From NCBI GenBank assembly GCA_024508355.1, contig JAMZEJ010000010.1:62001-126000 (forward strand): a stretch of DNA of 64,000 bases, given 5' to 3'. Position 1 is the first letter of the stretch, and every line of letters begins with the position of its first letter. The notes under the pieces are model-generated. The model saw only the letters and a list, made by a program, of their open reading frames with translations, ran no database searches and was not told the origin of the DNA. Made by a program: the position numbers and the translations under genes. Positions 7,063 to 15,525 of this stretch are shown here, one piece after another. This DNA comes from Rhizosaccharibacter radicis. GTDB lineage: Bacteria > Pseudomonadota > Alphaproteobacteria > Acetobacterales > Acetobacteraceae.

Positions 7063-9348
7063 ATGAGCTTCAGACAGGCACGTATGGCGCAGGGCGGCGG
7101 TAGGGGCGACGAGGGTCGATGCCATCGCGTCGCCGGCCGTTCTGGCCGCCGTGCGCCGTCACGTTTCGTGCATCGCTGGCCTGTGCTGCTGTCACCCGTG
7201 AGCCTCGCGTTGGCCGCGCCTGCCTTCGCGGCGGAGCCTGCCGCGAGCAGCGTCGCGGCTCCAGGAACGGTGACTGCGCAAGCAGGTGTACGCCCCGCAC
7301 CGGCGGAGGACACGCAGAACGAGCAGATCGAAGTGACCGGCAAACGGCGCTCCGCCGCGGACACGGAACGGGCGAGGCTCCGCGAGGTACCGGGCGGCAC
7401 CAGCGTCGTGGATCAGGCGCTCGTCCAGAAGGGCCGCGTCTTCACCAGCCAGGACATCCTGGCCTTCCAGCCCGGCGTCTACGCGCAGTCGTCGGGCGGC
7501 GGTGACGGCCTCAAGATCTCGATCCGTGGCTCAGGCCTGCAGACAGGCACCAACTATTTCCGGCAGGGAATCTACATCCTGTTCGACGGCCTGCCGGTGA
7601 CCGGCCCCGGCGGCACGCCCTACGAGCTGTTCGAGCCGCTCGGGCTCGATTATACAGCGGTGCTCCGCGGGGCGAATGCGTTCAACGTGGGTTCGGTCGA
7701 CCTCGGCGGCGCGATCGACTACCACACCAAGACGGGATACACGTCCCTCCCCGCCGAGGCGCGCTACGAGTTCGGATCCTTCGGATACCAGAAGGAACAG
7801 CTCAGCAGCGGAAAGGTGGTCGGTGCGCTCGACTATTATGTCAGTCTCACCAACTCCTACCGCACCGGCTACCAGGATCAGACCAGAGCCACCAGCACCG
7901 GCGTCGTCGCCAATCTCGGCTACCAGATCACGCCCGACATCTCGACGCGCTTCTACCTGCGCTACCGGCAGACGCAGAACGAGTATCCCGGCTTCCTCAC
8001 CAGCACGCAGATCGCGAAAGATCCCACGGTCGCGCAAGCCCCCTATTCCCAGGGATACTACGGATCCAACCGGATACAGCCCGGTTCCACCTGGGTCGGC
8101 AACAAGACGAGCTTCCGGCTCGACGACCGCTCCAAGCTCGATGTCGGCTTCGTTTACCACAATTATCCGATCGATATCCGCAGCACCAACTTCGACGCGG
8201 TGTGGGGCTACGACGATGTCACGGCCTCGGCGCAGTACACGCGCCGCGACGACCTGTTCGGCCACGACAGCAACACGACGATCGGCTTCTTCTCGACCAC
8301 GCACGTGCACGGCTTCCAGGAGACCCGCGCCCGCATCCTCACCGGTTCCCTGGCCAAGGTGCCGTTCGGCGCCCTGCTGCGCCGCGCCGACTACGAAGGA
8401 TCGGACAACAACCTGCACATCGGCAACGACACCAACATCTGGCGCGGCTTGTGGCTGACCTCGGGTTTGTCGACCTTGTATGCGCGTCGCGCGGCCTATC
8501 TCACCTACCCGGTGCAGACCGGCCCGTCGCTCTACAAGGAGTCGCTCGACCTCGCCCCCCGGGGCGGCCTGCGCTACGTACTGACACCGCACATCCAGCT
8601 CTACGGCAACGTCAGCCGGACGGTGGAGCCGCCGAACGATTGGGAATTCCTGACCGGACCAACCTATGCCAGCGGGCCGCTGACAGGCCTCAACGCGTCC
8701 GCCAAGAAGCTGCGGAACGAGACCGCGCTCACCTGGGAGATCGGCACCTCCGGCCAGGCCTGGAACAACGAGTGGTCGGTGTCGTACTACCACTCCGACG
8801 TGCGCAACGAGCTGTTGAATGTGAGCACCGCGGCGTCGCTCGCGACCGGGGCGGTGACCTACGGCAATGCCTCACCCACGACGCACCAGGGCGTGGAGAC
8901 CAGCCTCGACACCACGCTGTGGCGGCGCGGCCATACCCGGCTCTGGCTCAGGCAGAGCTATACCTTCAGCCAGTTCAACTACAAGCACGACGTCCAGCTC
9001 GGATCGAACCAGCTCCCCGGGATCCCTCGCCACTTCTACCAGGGCGAGATCCGGCTCGACCTGCCAGGTGGCTTCTACGGCGCGTTCAACGCGCAGGTCT
9101 CCTCGAGCATCCCGATCGACTACGCGAACACCGACTACACGCGCCCCTACCACATCTTCGGAGCGACGATCGGCTATGACGACGCGCCTCGCGGACGGCA
9201 GGTGTTCGTGAATTTCCAGAACATCGCCGACAAGCACTACGCCGCGATCGTCAGCCCGACGCTGAACGACAAGGGCGTCCCGGGCGCGTTCCTCCAGCCC
9301 GGCGACGGCTTCGGCGTGTTCGGCGGCGTCGCCTTCGGGTTCCGCTGA
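7063..9348 (+). CDS. TonB-dependent outer-membrane receptor
   Basis: Outer-membrane, TonB-energised transporter of 761 residues. It has a long basic N-terminus, a hydrophobic signal segment ending in PAFA-AEP, a TonB-box-like stretch (EQIEVTGKR), a plug domain (VPGGTSVVDQ, ILAFQPGVYAQ, ISIRGSG, VLRGANAFNVG) and a 22-stranded barrel ending in FGVFGGVAFGFR. The start is uncertain: ATG 7063 or ATG 7084; neither has a strong ribosome site, and the frame open back to 6871 is not needed. Its stop overlaps the next start (TGATG), so it is co-translated with two flavin-type oxygenases and an ABC importer. This argues for uptake of an organic nutrient rather than a ferric siderophore. Substrate unknown. 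Confidence 0.92.
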   Translation: MSFRQARMAQGGGRGDEGRCHRVAGRSGRRAPSRFVHRWPVLLSPVSLALAAPAFAAEPAASSVAAPGTVTAQAGVRPAPAEDTQNEQIEVTGKRRSAADTERARLREVPGGTSVVDQALVQKGRVFTSQDILAFQPGVYAQSSGGGDGLKISIRGSGLQTGTNYFRQGIYILFDGLPVTGPGGTPYELFEPLGLDYTAVLRGANAFNVGSVDLGGAIDYHTKTGYTSLPAEARYEFGSFGYQKEQLSSGKVVGALDYYVSLTNSYRTGYQDQTRATSTGVVANLGYQITPDISTRFYLRYRQTQNEYPGFLTSTQIAKDPTVAQAPYSQGYYGSNRIQPGSTWVGNKTSFRLDDRSKLDVGFVYHNYPIDIRSTNFDAVWGYDDVTASAQYTRRDDLFGHDSNTTIGFFSTTHVHGFQETRARILTGSLAKVPFGALLRRADYEGSDNNLHIGNDTNIWRGLWLTSGLSTLYARRAAYLTYPVQTGPSLYKESLDLAPRGGLRYVLTPHIQLYGNVSRTVEPPNDWEFLTGPTYASGPLTGLNASAKKLRNETALTWEIGTSGQAWNNEWSVSYYHSDVRNELLNVSTAASLATGAVTYGNASPTTHQGVETSLDTTLWRRGHTRLWLRQSYTFSQFNYKHDVQLGSNQLPGIPRHFYQGEIRLDLPGGFYGAFNAQVSSSIPIDYANTDYTRPYHIFGATIGYDDAPRGRQVFVNFQNIADKHYAAIVSPTLNDKGVPGAFLQPGDGFGVFGGVAFGFR

Positions 9349-10574
9349 TGTCGAGAAGCATCGATCCCGGGGTGGAGCTGCTGCTCGCCCGCTTCGCACC
9401 GGCCTTCGAGGCCATCGCCGCACGGGCCGCCGCGCGCGACCGCGACCGCCACCTGCCGTTCGAGGAGGTCGAACATCTCCGCTCCCTCGGCTTCGCGGCA
9501 CTTCGCGTTCCGGTGGCGTTCGGGGGTGCGGGGATCGACATCCCGGCCCTGTTCGCCCTGCTGGTGAGGCTGGGCGAGGCGGACCCAAACCTCGTGCAGA
9601 TCCTGCGCGCGCACTTCGCCTTCGTGGAAGGCCAGCTCGGCAACAAGGACGCGGAGGCCCGCGCGCGCTGGCTTCAACTGGTGGCGGACGGCGCGGTGTT
9701 CGGAGCCGCCATGGCGGAGCGGACCGCCGGCACCGAGACCACCGCGACCGTCCGGCGCGAGGGAGATGGCTGGCGGCTCGACGGCACGAAATACTACTGC
9801 ACCGGGACGCTGTATGCTTCCTGGATCGTGGCGGTCGCCAGGGATGGCGACGACAGGGTGACGCTGGCGGTGCCGGCGGATGCGCCGGGCGTGTTCCGCG
9901 AAGACGACTGGAACGGTTTCGGCCAGCGGCTGAGCGGCAGCGGCACCACACGGTTCGAGGCGGTGCGGTTGGACGATGGACATGTGCTGCGCCGCATGCA
10001 GCAAGCGGAGGTTCCGCGCGACGGCTACCTGACCGCGTTCTACCAGCTTTTCCATCTCGCGGCCCTGGCCGGCATCGCACGGGCGGTGCGGGCCGACGCG
10101 GTCGGCTTCGTACGCGACAAGACGCGCACCTTCGGCGTTCCCGGCCAGAGCGAGCCGAGACGCGATCCGCTGGTGCAGCGCGTGGTGGGGCGCATCTCGG
10201 CCAACGTTCTGGTGCTGGAAGCCCTGGTGGAAAGGGTGGCCCGGGAGGTCGCGGCGACGGCGGATGCGAAGTTCCGCGGCGAATCGACCGGCGCGGACAC
10301 CATCGCCGTCGACATCACCGCCTTCGAAGCCCAGCAGGTGGCGATCGATCTGGCCGTGGAAACCGCCAACCTGTTGTTCGAGGTCGGGGGCGCCTCCGCC
10401 ACCTCGGCCGAGCGCAACCTCGACCGGCACTGGCGCAACGCCCGGGTGCTGGCCTCGCACAATCCCGCCGCCCAGCGCGAGCGGATGATCGGCGACTACC
10501 GCCTCAACGAGAGCGATCCCGGCGACGTATGGCGCGAGGCCGCGGCGCGCAATGGGGAGAAACGGCATGCCTAA
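9348..10574 (+). CDS. Acyl-CoA dehydrogenase-fold flavin monooxygenase (DszC/SfnB-like)
   Basis: A 408-residue protein of the acyl-CoA dehydrogenase fold, subgroup DszC/SfnB. Members use reduced flavin to oxygenate sulfur compounds or act in sulfone metabolism rather than dehydrogenating CoA esters. Features are an N-terminal helical domain, the middle beta-domain (AMAERTAGTETTA, then LDGTKYYCTGTLYASW) and a C-terminal four-helix bundle (VGGASATSAERNLDRHWRNARV), as in DszC-like enzymes. It starts at ATG 9348, sharing one base with the receptor's stop, and overlaps the next gene by 8 bp. No flavin reductase is seen in the operon, so FMNH2 would have to come from elsewhere. Confidence 0.85.
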   Translation: MSRSIDPGVELLLARFAPAFEAIAARAAARDRDRHLPFEEVEHLRSLGFAALRVPVAFGGAGIDIPALFALLVRLGEADPNLVQILRAHFAFVEGQLGNKDAEARARWLQLVADGAVFGAAMAERTAGTETTATVRREGDGWRLDGTKYYCTGTLYASWIVAVARDGDDRVTLAVPADAPGVFREDDWNGFGQRLSGSGTTRFEAVRLDDGHVLRRMQQAEVPRDGYLTAFYQLFHLAALAGIARAVRADAVGFVRDKTRTFGVPGQSEPRRDPLVQRVVGRISANVLVLEALVERVAREVAATADAKFRGESTGADTIAVDITAFEAQQVAIDLAVETANLLFEVGGASATSAERNLDRHWRNARVLASHNPAAQRERMIGDYRLNESDPGDVWREAAARNGEKRHA

Positions 10575-11997
10575 GCGCCTGCACGTCAACCTGTTCGAGA
10601 TGAACTGCGTCAGCCACATCATGCATGGGATGTGGGTGCATCCGGACAACAACCGGCACCGCTTCAACGACCTCGATTTCTGGATCGAGACCGCCCAACT
10701 GGCCGAGCATGGCGGCTTCGACGCGGTGTTCCTGGCCGACGTGATCGGCACGTACGACCGGTTCCGCGACGGGCCGGACGTGTCGCTGCGCGAGGCGATG
10801 CAGATCCCGAACAACGATCCGCTGCTGCTGGTGCCCGCGATGGCGGCCGCGACCAGCCATCTGGGCTTCGGCGTCACCTTCTCCACGACGTACGAGCCGC
10901 CCTTCGCCTTCGCACGACGCATGAGCACCCTCGATCACCTCACCAAGGGTCGTATCGGCTGGAACATCGTCACCTCCTACCTGCCCAACGCCGCGCGGAA
11001 TTTCGGCCATTCCGACGAGGTGCCGCACGATCACCGCTACGAGATCGCCGACGAGTATCTCGACGTCCTTTACAAGCTCTGGGAAGGCTCCTGGGACGAC
11101 GACGCGGTGGTGCAGGACCGCGAGCGCCGCATCTACACCGACCCCTCCAAGGTCCGCTACATCGACCATGTGGGGGAGCATTACCGGGTCGCCGGCCCGC
11201 ATCTGTCCCAGCCTTCCCGCCAGCGCACGCCCCTGCTCTATCAGGCGTCCGGCTCTCCCGCCGGGCTGGAATTCGCCGCCCGCCACGCGGAGGTGCTGTT
11301 CATAGGCGGGCTGACCCAGGAGGCCGTGCGCCGCAACATCGCCGCCACCCGCGCGCGGCTGGTCGCCCATGGGCGACCGCCGGACGCGGTGAGGTTCGTG
11401 GTGATGGCCGGCATCGTCACCGGCCGCACCGACAACGAGGTCGCGGACAAGCTGCGGAGCTACCGCGCGCTGGTGAGCGCGGAAGGAGCGCTGGCGCATT
11501 CGCTGTCGGCGGTGGACCTGCCGCGTTTCGATCCGGCGCTGACCATCGGCGCCCTGATCGATCGCGGCGAGCCGAAGGCCGAAACGCTGTTGCGCCGATT
11601 CCGCCGCGAGCAGACCGTGGCGGACGCGCTGCGCCAGATGGCCGGACTGCACGAGGACCGCTTCTTCGTGGCCGGTACCCCGGACGTGGTGTGCGACGCG
11701 ATCGAAATCTGGCTGGACCAGGACGGCATCGACGGCATCAACCTGCGCCAGTACCTGTCGTTCGAGACCGCGCGCGACTTCGTGGAGCTCGTCGTGCCCG
11801 AGTTGCGGCGACGCGGGCGGCTGGCGGAGCCCGACCGCTCCGCCGCCCCGCTGACCCTGCGCGAGCGCACCTTCGGCGAGGGCCAGGCCCGCTTGCCACC
11901 CGGACATTTCGGGGCCCGCTACCGCGACCCCGCCAATCTGCGGACACCGGCCGAGCGCCTTCGGTTCCCGCAGGACGACGGACGATCGGCGGCGTGA
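10567..11997 (+). CDS. FMN-dependent monooxygenase, NtaA/SnaA/DszA (DmoA-like) family
   Basis: Luciferase-like class of two-component FMNH2-dependent monooxygenases, 476 residues. Typical family segments are VNLFEMNCVSHI at the start, WIETAQLAEHGGFDAVFLAD, STLDHLTKGRIGWNIVTSYL and DRFFVAGTPDVVCDAIE. Relatives attack nitrilotriacetate (NtaA), dibenzothiophene sulfone (DszA) or dimethyl sulfide (DmoA). The start is ATG 10567, with GGGAG at 10554-10558; an in-frame ATG at 10552 overlaps that site. Translationally coupled to both neighbours (8-bp and GTGA overlaps). Together with the DszC/SfnB-like partner it suggests C-S or C-N bond cleavage of an imported organic compound. Confidence 0.88.
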   Translation: MPKRLHVNLFEMNCVSHIMHGMWVHPDNNRHRFNDLDFWIETAQLAEHGGFDAVFLADVIGTYDRFRDGPDVSLREAMQIPNNDPLLLVPAMAAATSHLGFGVTFSTTYEPPFAFARRMSTLDHLTKGRIGWNIVTSYLPNAARNFGHSDEVPHDHRYEIADEYLDVLYKLWEGSWDDDAVVQDRERRIYTDPSKVRYIDHVGEHYRVAGPHLSQPSRQRTPLLYQASGSPAGLEFAARHAEVLFIGGLTQEAVRRNIAATRARLVAHGRPPDAVRFVVMAGIVTGRTDNEVADKLRSYRALVSAEGALAHSLSAVDLPRFDPALTIGALIDRGEPKAETLLRRFRREQTVADALRQMAGLHEDRFFVAGTPDVVCDAIEIWLDQDGIDGINLRQYLSFETARDFVELVVPELRRRGRLAEPDRSAAPLTLRERTFGEGQARLPPGHFGARYRDPANLRTPAERLRFPQDDGRSAA

Positions 11998-13646
11998 GGC
12001 GGGCAGCGCTCATCGCCGTCGCCGCGCTGCTGACCGCGACCGTTCTGGGCGGTTGCCGGCAGAAGCGCGCGGCGGCGGATCAGGCTTCCAGATCCGGCGC
12101 ACCGCGCGCCGGCGGCACGCTGGTCTATGCTACCGACCGCGAACCGCTCTGTCTCGATCCGCACGTTCTCGGCGACATGCCGCAGGTGTTCCTGGCGCGC
12201 CAATATCTCGACTCGCTGGTGTCCATGGATGCCACTGGCACCATCCGTCCCTGGCTCGCCGAGAGCTGGCAGATCTCGGCGGATAAGCTCAGCTACCGCT
12301 TCGAGCTCCGGCACGACGTACGCTTCACCGACGGCACGCCATTCGATGCGGCGGCACTCAAGGCCAATCTCGACCACATCGTGGATCCGGCAACCCAGTC
12401 CAGCACCGCCGGCGGCTACATCCGACAATATGCCGGTACCGACATCGTCGGACCGTTCACCGCCGTGGTGCATCTTTCCTCGCCGTATGCCGCTTTCCTG
12501 CAGGTGCTGGCGCAAGGCTTCCTCGGCATGGAGTCCCCCGCCGCCCTGCGCCGGGGACGCGATGCGAACTGCCAGCATCCCGTGGGCTCGGGACCGTTCC
12601 GGGTGGAGCGCTGGGACCACCAGAGCCGGGTAGTGCTCGACCGCAACCCCGACTACCGCTGGGCACCGCCGATCGCCGCCCACCAGGGACCCGCCTGGCT
12701 CGACCGGGTCGAGTGGCGCTTCATCCCGGAAGCCTCCGTCCGGTTCGGCTCGCTCCAGGCGGGTGAAGTGGACGTCATCGACGGCCTGCCGCCCGAGGAC
12801 GAGACGCCAGCGGGCCATAATCCTGACCTGTGGGTACTGATCGCCGATCGTCCCGGCAATCCGACCAACGGCACGCTGAACATCCGCCGGCCGCCCTTCG
12901 ACGACATCCGGGTGCGGGAAGCCTTCATCCGCTCCTGCGACATCGACGCCGCCCTGGCGAGCGTGTTCTTCAAGCATTATCGGCACGCGGGCGGTCCGCT
13001 CAGCCCGTCCACGCCGGACTACAGCCCCGACTTCGAGCACAGCAAGGACTTCGATCCCGCGCGCGCGGCACGGCTGCTGGACGAGGCGGGCTGGCACCGC
13101 GGTCCGGACGGCATCCGCATGCGCGACGGGCAGCGCCTCGTGGTGCACGTGCCGATCAGGATGTCCATGTCGGCCGCCGATCGCAGCCTCTGGGAACAGG
13201 TTCAGGCGACCACCCGTGATGCCGGCTTCGACACGCGGCTGGAACCGGGCCCCGATACCGCCGTGATCGCTCGGGAGTTCCGGTGGGACTACGACATGCG
13301 TCTCGGCTATTGGAACACGAACACGCCGGACGTGCTCCGGATCGTGTTCAGTTCCGCCAGCAACCGCAGCATCAGCGGCAGCGGCCGGCCCGGCCCCCAT
13401 CAGAACACCTCCGGTTTCGCCGATCCCGCGTTCGACGCGGTGGTGCAGAAGGCCCTGGCCACCGACGATCCGGCGGAGCGGCGTGCCCTGTATCACGACG
13501 CCCAGGCCCGCATCGCCGCCGCGCAGCTCCAGGTCACCACCTATCCGCAGACCACGCGTCTCGCCATCCGCCGCGACGTGCACGGCGTTTCCATCGAGCC
13601 GTCGCTCGGCGTTTCCAGCCTCTACGACGCGTGGATCAACCGATGA
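11994..13646 (+). CDS. ABC transporter substrate-binding lipoprotein, peptide/nickel (DppA/OppA) family
   Basis: Periplasmic solute-binding protein of family 5, 550 residues from GTG 11994, which overlaps the previous stop (GTGA). It begins with a lipoprotein signal ending in VLGGC (Cys21 lipidated), then GGTLVYATDREPLCLDPH, the classical family start, and ends with YPQTTRLAIRRDVHGV. It delivers the ligand to the two permeases encoded next. Family members bind peptides, glutathione, opines, nickel chelates and many other small organics. The flavin oxygenases in the same operon suggest an organosulfur or amine ligand (inference). Confidence 0.92.
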   Translation: MRRAALIAVAALLTATVLGGCRQKRAAADQASRSGAPRAGGTLVYATDREPLCLDPHVLGDMPQVFLARQYLDSLVSMDATGTIRPWLAESWQISADKLSYRFELRHDVRFTDGTPFDAAALKANLDHIVDPATQSSTAGGYIRQYAGTDIVGPFTAVVHLSSPYAAFLQVLAQGFLGMESPAALRRGRDANCQHPVGSGPFRVERWDHQSRVVLDRNPDYRWAPPIAAHQGPAWLDRVEWRFIPEASVRFGSLQAGEVDVIDGLPPEDETPAGHNPDLWVLIADRPGNPTNGTLNIRRPPFDDIRVREAFIRSCDIDAALASVFFKHYRHAGGPLSPSTPDYSPDFEHSKDFDPARAARLLDEAGWHRGPDGIRMRDGQRLVVHVPIRMSMSAADRSLWEQVQATTRDAGFDTRLEPGPDTAVIAREFRWDYDMRLGYWNTNTPDVLRIVFSSASNRSISGSGRPGPHQNTSGFADPAFDAVVQKALATDDPAERRALYHDAQARIAAAQLQVTTYPQTTRLAIRRDVHGVSIEPSLGVSSLYDAWINR

Positions 13647-14632
13647 GCGCCAGCACCGCCATTGCAAGCCGCTCCGGCGGCGCCCGGACCTGGCGCGGCG
13701 TCGCGGTGCTCTTGCTGCGGCGGGTGCTGCTCGGGCTGTCCGTGCTGTTGGCCGCAGTGACGCTGGCGTTCTTCGCGCTGCATGTCGTGCCGGGCGACGT
13801 GGTGTCGGCCATCCTGGGCGGTCCCGCCGCCAACCCGACGCCGGAAGCGGTCGCGGCGGCGATCCGCGAATACGGTCTCGACCGGCCGTTGATCGTGCAA
13901 TATCTCATCTATCTGGTCGGGCTGCTGCATGGCGACCTGGGGCGCTCCTTCACCCAGCACCTGCCGGTGGCGCTGATCCTGCGCGAGCAGGTCGGACCGA
14001 CGCTGCTGCTGACGTTCTGGGCGCTTATCCTCGCCTGGGCGCTCGCACTGCTGTCGGTGCTGGGCACGACCCGCCGCCGCCCGTGGCTGTCGCGCCTGGG
14101 CGCCACGCTTGAGACCGTCGCCGCCGCCATGCCGCCGTTCTGGCTCGGCATTCTGCTGTTGTTCTCGTTCAGCTTCGCCATGCCCTTGTTTCCGCCCGCC
14201 GGCAGCGACCGCCTGTCGACGCTGGTGCTGCCCGGGCTCGCGATGGCGATCCCGCTCGCGGGCTTCCTGGCCCGCGTCACCCGCGAGGCGCTGGAGCTGG
14301 CGCTGGAGCAGCCCTTCATCCTGTCGGCGCGGATGCGCGGCCTCGGCGATCTTTCGGTGCGGCTCCGCCACGCGCTGCGCCATGCGCTGCTGCCCGGCAT
14401 CGCCCTGTCGGCCTGGGCGCTCGGCGCGCTGGTCGGCAACGCCGTGGTGGTGGAGGTGATCTTTTCCCGCAAGGGCATCGGGCGGCAGCTGTTTCTCGCC
14501 GTTTCCACGCAGGACATTCCGCTCGCCATGGGCATCGTCCTGGTGGTGAGCGCCTGCTACGTGCTGTCCAACCTCGCCGCCGACGTGCTCAGCCTATGGG
14601 CCGATCCGCGGCTCAGGAGTTCGCGCCGATGA
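13643..14632 (+). CDS. ABC transporter permease, DppB-like
   Basis: Inner-membrane permease of 329 residues with about six membrane segments. The first follows a short cytoplasmic leader (VLLLRRVLLGLSVLLAAV), and the DppB-type signature FALHVVPGDVVSAILGG and an EAA-like loop (ARMRGLGDLSVRLRHALRHALLPG) are present. ATG 13643 overlaps the binding-protein stop by 4 nt (ATGA), as does its own stop with the next gene, which implies stoichiometric synthesis of the importer. Confidence 0.92.
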   Translation: MSASTAIASRSGGARTWRGVAVLLLRRVLLGLSVLLAAVTLAFFALHVVPGDVVSAILGGPAANPTPEAVAAAIREYGLDRPLIVQYLIYLVGLLHGDLGRSFTQHLPVALILREQVGPTLLLTFWALILAWALALLSVLGTTRRRPWLSRLGATLETVAAAMPPFWLGILLLFSFSFAMPLFPPAGSDRLSTLVLPGLAMAIPLAGFLARVTREALELALEQPFILSARMRGLGDLSVRLRHALRHALLPGIALSAWALGALVGNAVVVEVIFSRKGIGRQLFLAVSTQDIPLAMGIVLVVSACYVLSNLAADVLSLWADPRLRSSRR

Positions 14633-15525
14633 GCGCCAGCCTTCCGGCCGTCACCGCCGCCACCACCGCCGACGTCGTCCCGCCAGCCACGGGCTTCCGC
14701 CGCTCCGCGGCGTTCCGGCGTCCGGGTCCGGGCCTCCTGCTGGCGACCGGATTCCTGGTGTTCCTGCTGCTGGGCTGCGTGGCGCCTTCACTGGTGACGG
14801 CCGGGGGCGACCCGTTCCGGATCGCCCCGCACGAGGCCTTCCGGCCGCCGGGCTGGGCGCATCCCTTCGGCACCGACCAGTCCGGCCGCGACATCTTCGT
14901 GCGCATCGTGTTCGGCGCCCGTGAATCCCTGCTGGTGGGCGTGGGCGCCACCGGAATCGCCATGATGGTGGCCGTGACGCTGGGCCTGTTGGGCGGTCTC
15001 GGCGGCCATCTGGCGGAGCGTGCGGTCCGCTGGCTGCTCCAGGTGATGTTCTCGTTTCCGGTGCTGATCCTGGCGCTGCTCCTGTCGGCGGGTCTCGGCC
15101 ACGGGATCTGGCCGCTGGTGCTGGCGACGGGGCTCGGCAGCAGCGCCGGCTACGGGCGTCTGGTGCTCTCCCAGGTGCTGGCGGTCCGCGATGCCCCCTA
15201 CGTGGAGGCGGCCCGCGCGCTGGGCCATTCTCCGGCGCGCATCGTCCACCGGCACGTGCTGCCCAACGCGATGCGGCCGCTGGTGGTGGCGGTGATGCTG
15301 GGCGTGGGCCAGGCGATCATCTGGTCGGCGTCCCTGTCGTTTCTCGGGCTGGGTGCGCCGCCGCCCGCGGCGGAATGGGGCACCATGCTGTCCATGGGAC
15401 GGGATTTCGTCGCCAACGCCTGGTGGCTGACCGCCTTCCCGGGCGCGTTCGTGGTGATGACGGTATTGTCCACCACCGCGATCGGCCATGCGCTGCAGCG
15501 ACATCTGGAAAGCCGCGCGGCGTGA
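14629..15525 (+). CDS. ABC transporter permease, DppC-like
   Basis: Second permease, 298 residues. After a variable cytoplasmic N-terminus there is the OppC-type entry helix and the GTDQSGRDIFVRIVFGARESLLVG signature region (HPFGTDQSGRD is diagnostic), then an EAA loop (ARALGHSPARIVHRHVLPNA). The start is ATG 14629 (ATGA overlap with DppB-like). It pairs with the DppB-like subunit to form the transmembrane channel. Confidence 0.92.
   Translation: MSASLPAVTAATTADVVPPATGFRRSAAFRRPGPGLLLATGFLVFLLLGCVAPSLVTAGGDPFRIAPHEAFRPPGWAHPFGTDQSGRDIFVRIVFGARESLLVGVGATGIAMMVAVTLGLLGGLGGHLAERAVRWLLQVMFSFPVLILALLLSAGLGHGIWPLVLATGLGSSAGYGRLVLSQVLAVRDAPYVEAARALGHSPARIVHRHVLPNAMRPLVVAVMLGVGQAIIWSASLSFLGLGAPPPAAEWGTMLSMGRDFVANAWWLTAFPGAFVVMTVLSTTAIGHALQRHLESRAA

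Noticed and set aside
7063-9348. Siderophore receptor for the NRPS product
   Set aside because: The receptor gene is fused into the flavin-oxygenase/ABC operon 25 kb away; no siderophore-specific motif could be read, so a link to the NRPS is not supported.
10632-11993. N-terminal extension of the substrate-binding protein by 454 codons
   Set aside because: Overlaps the FMN monooxygenase completely; the lipoprotein signal at GTG 11994 gives the true start.
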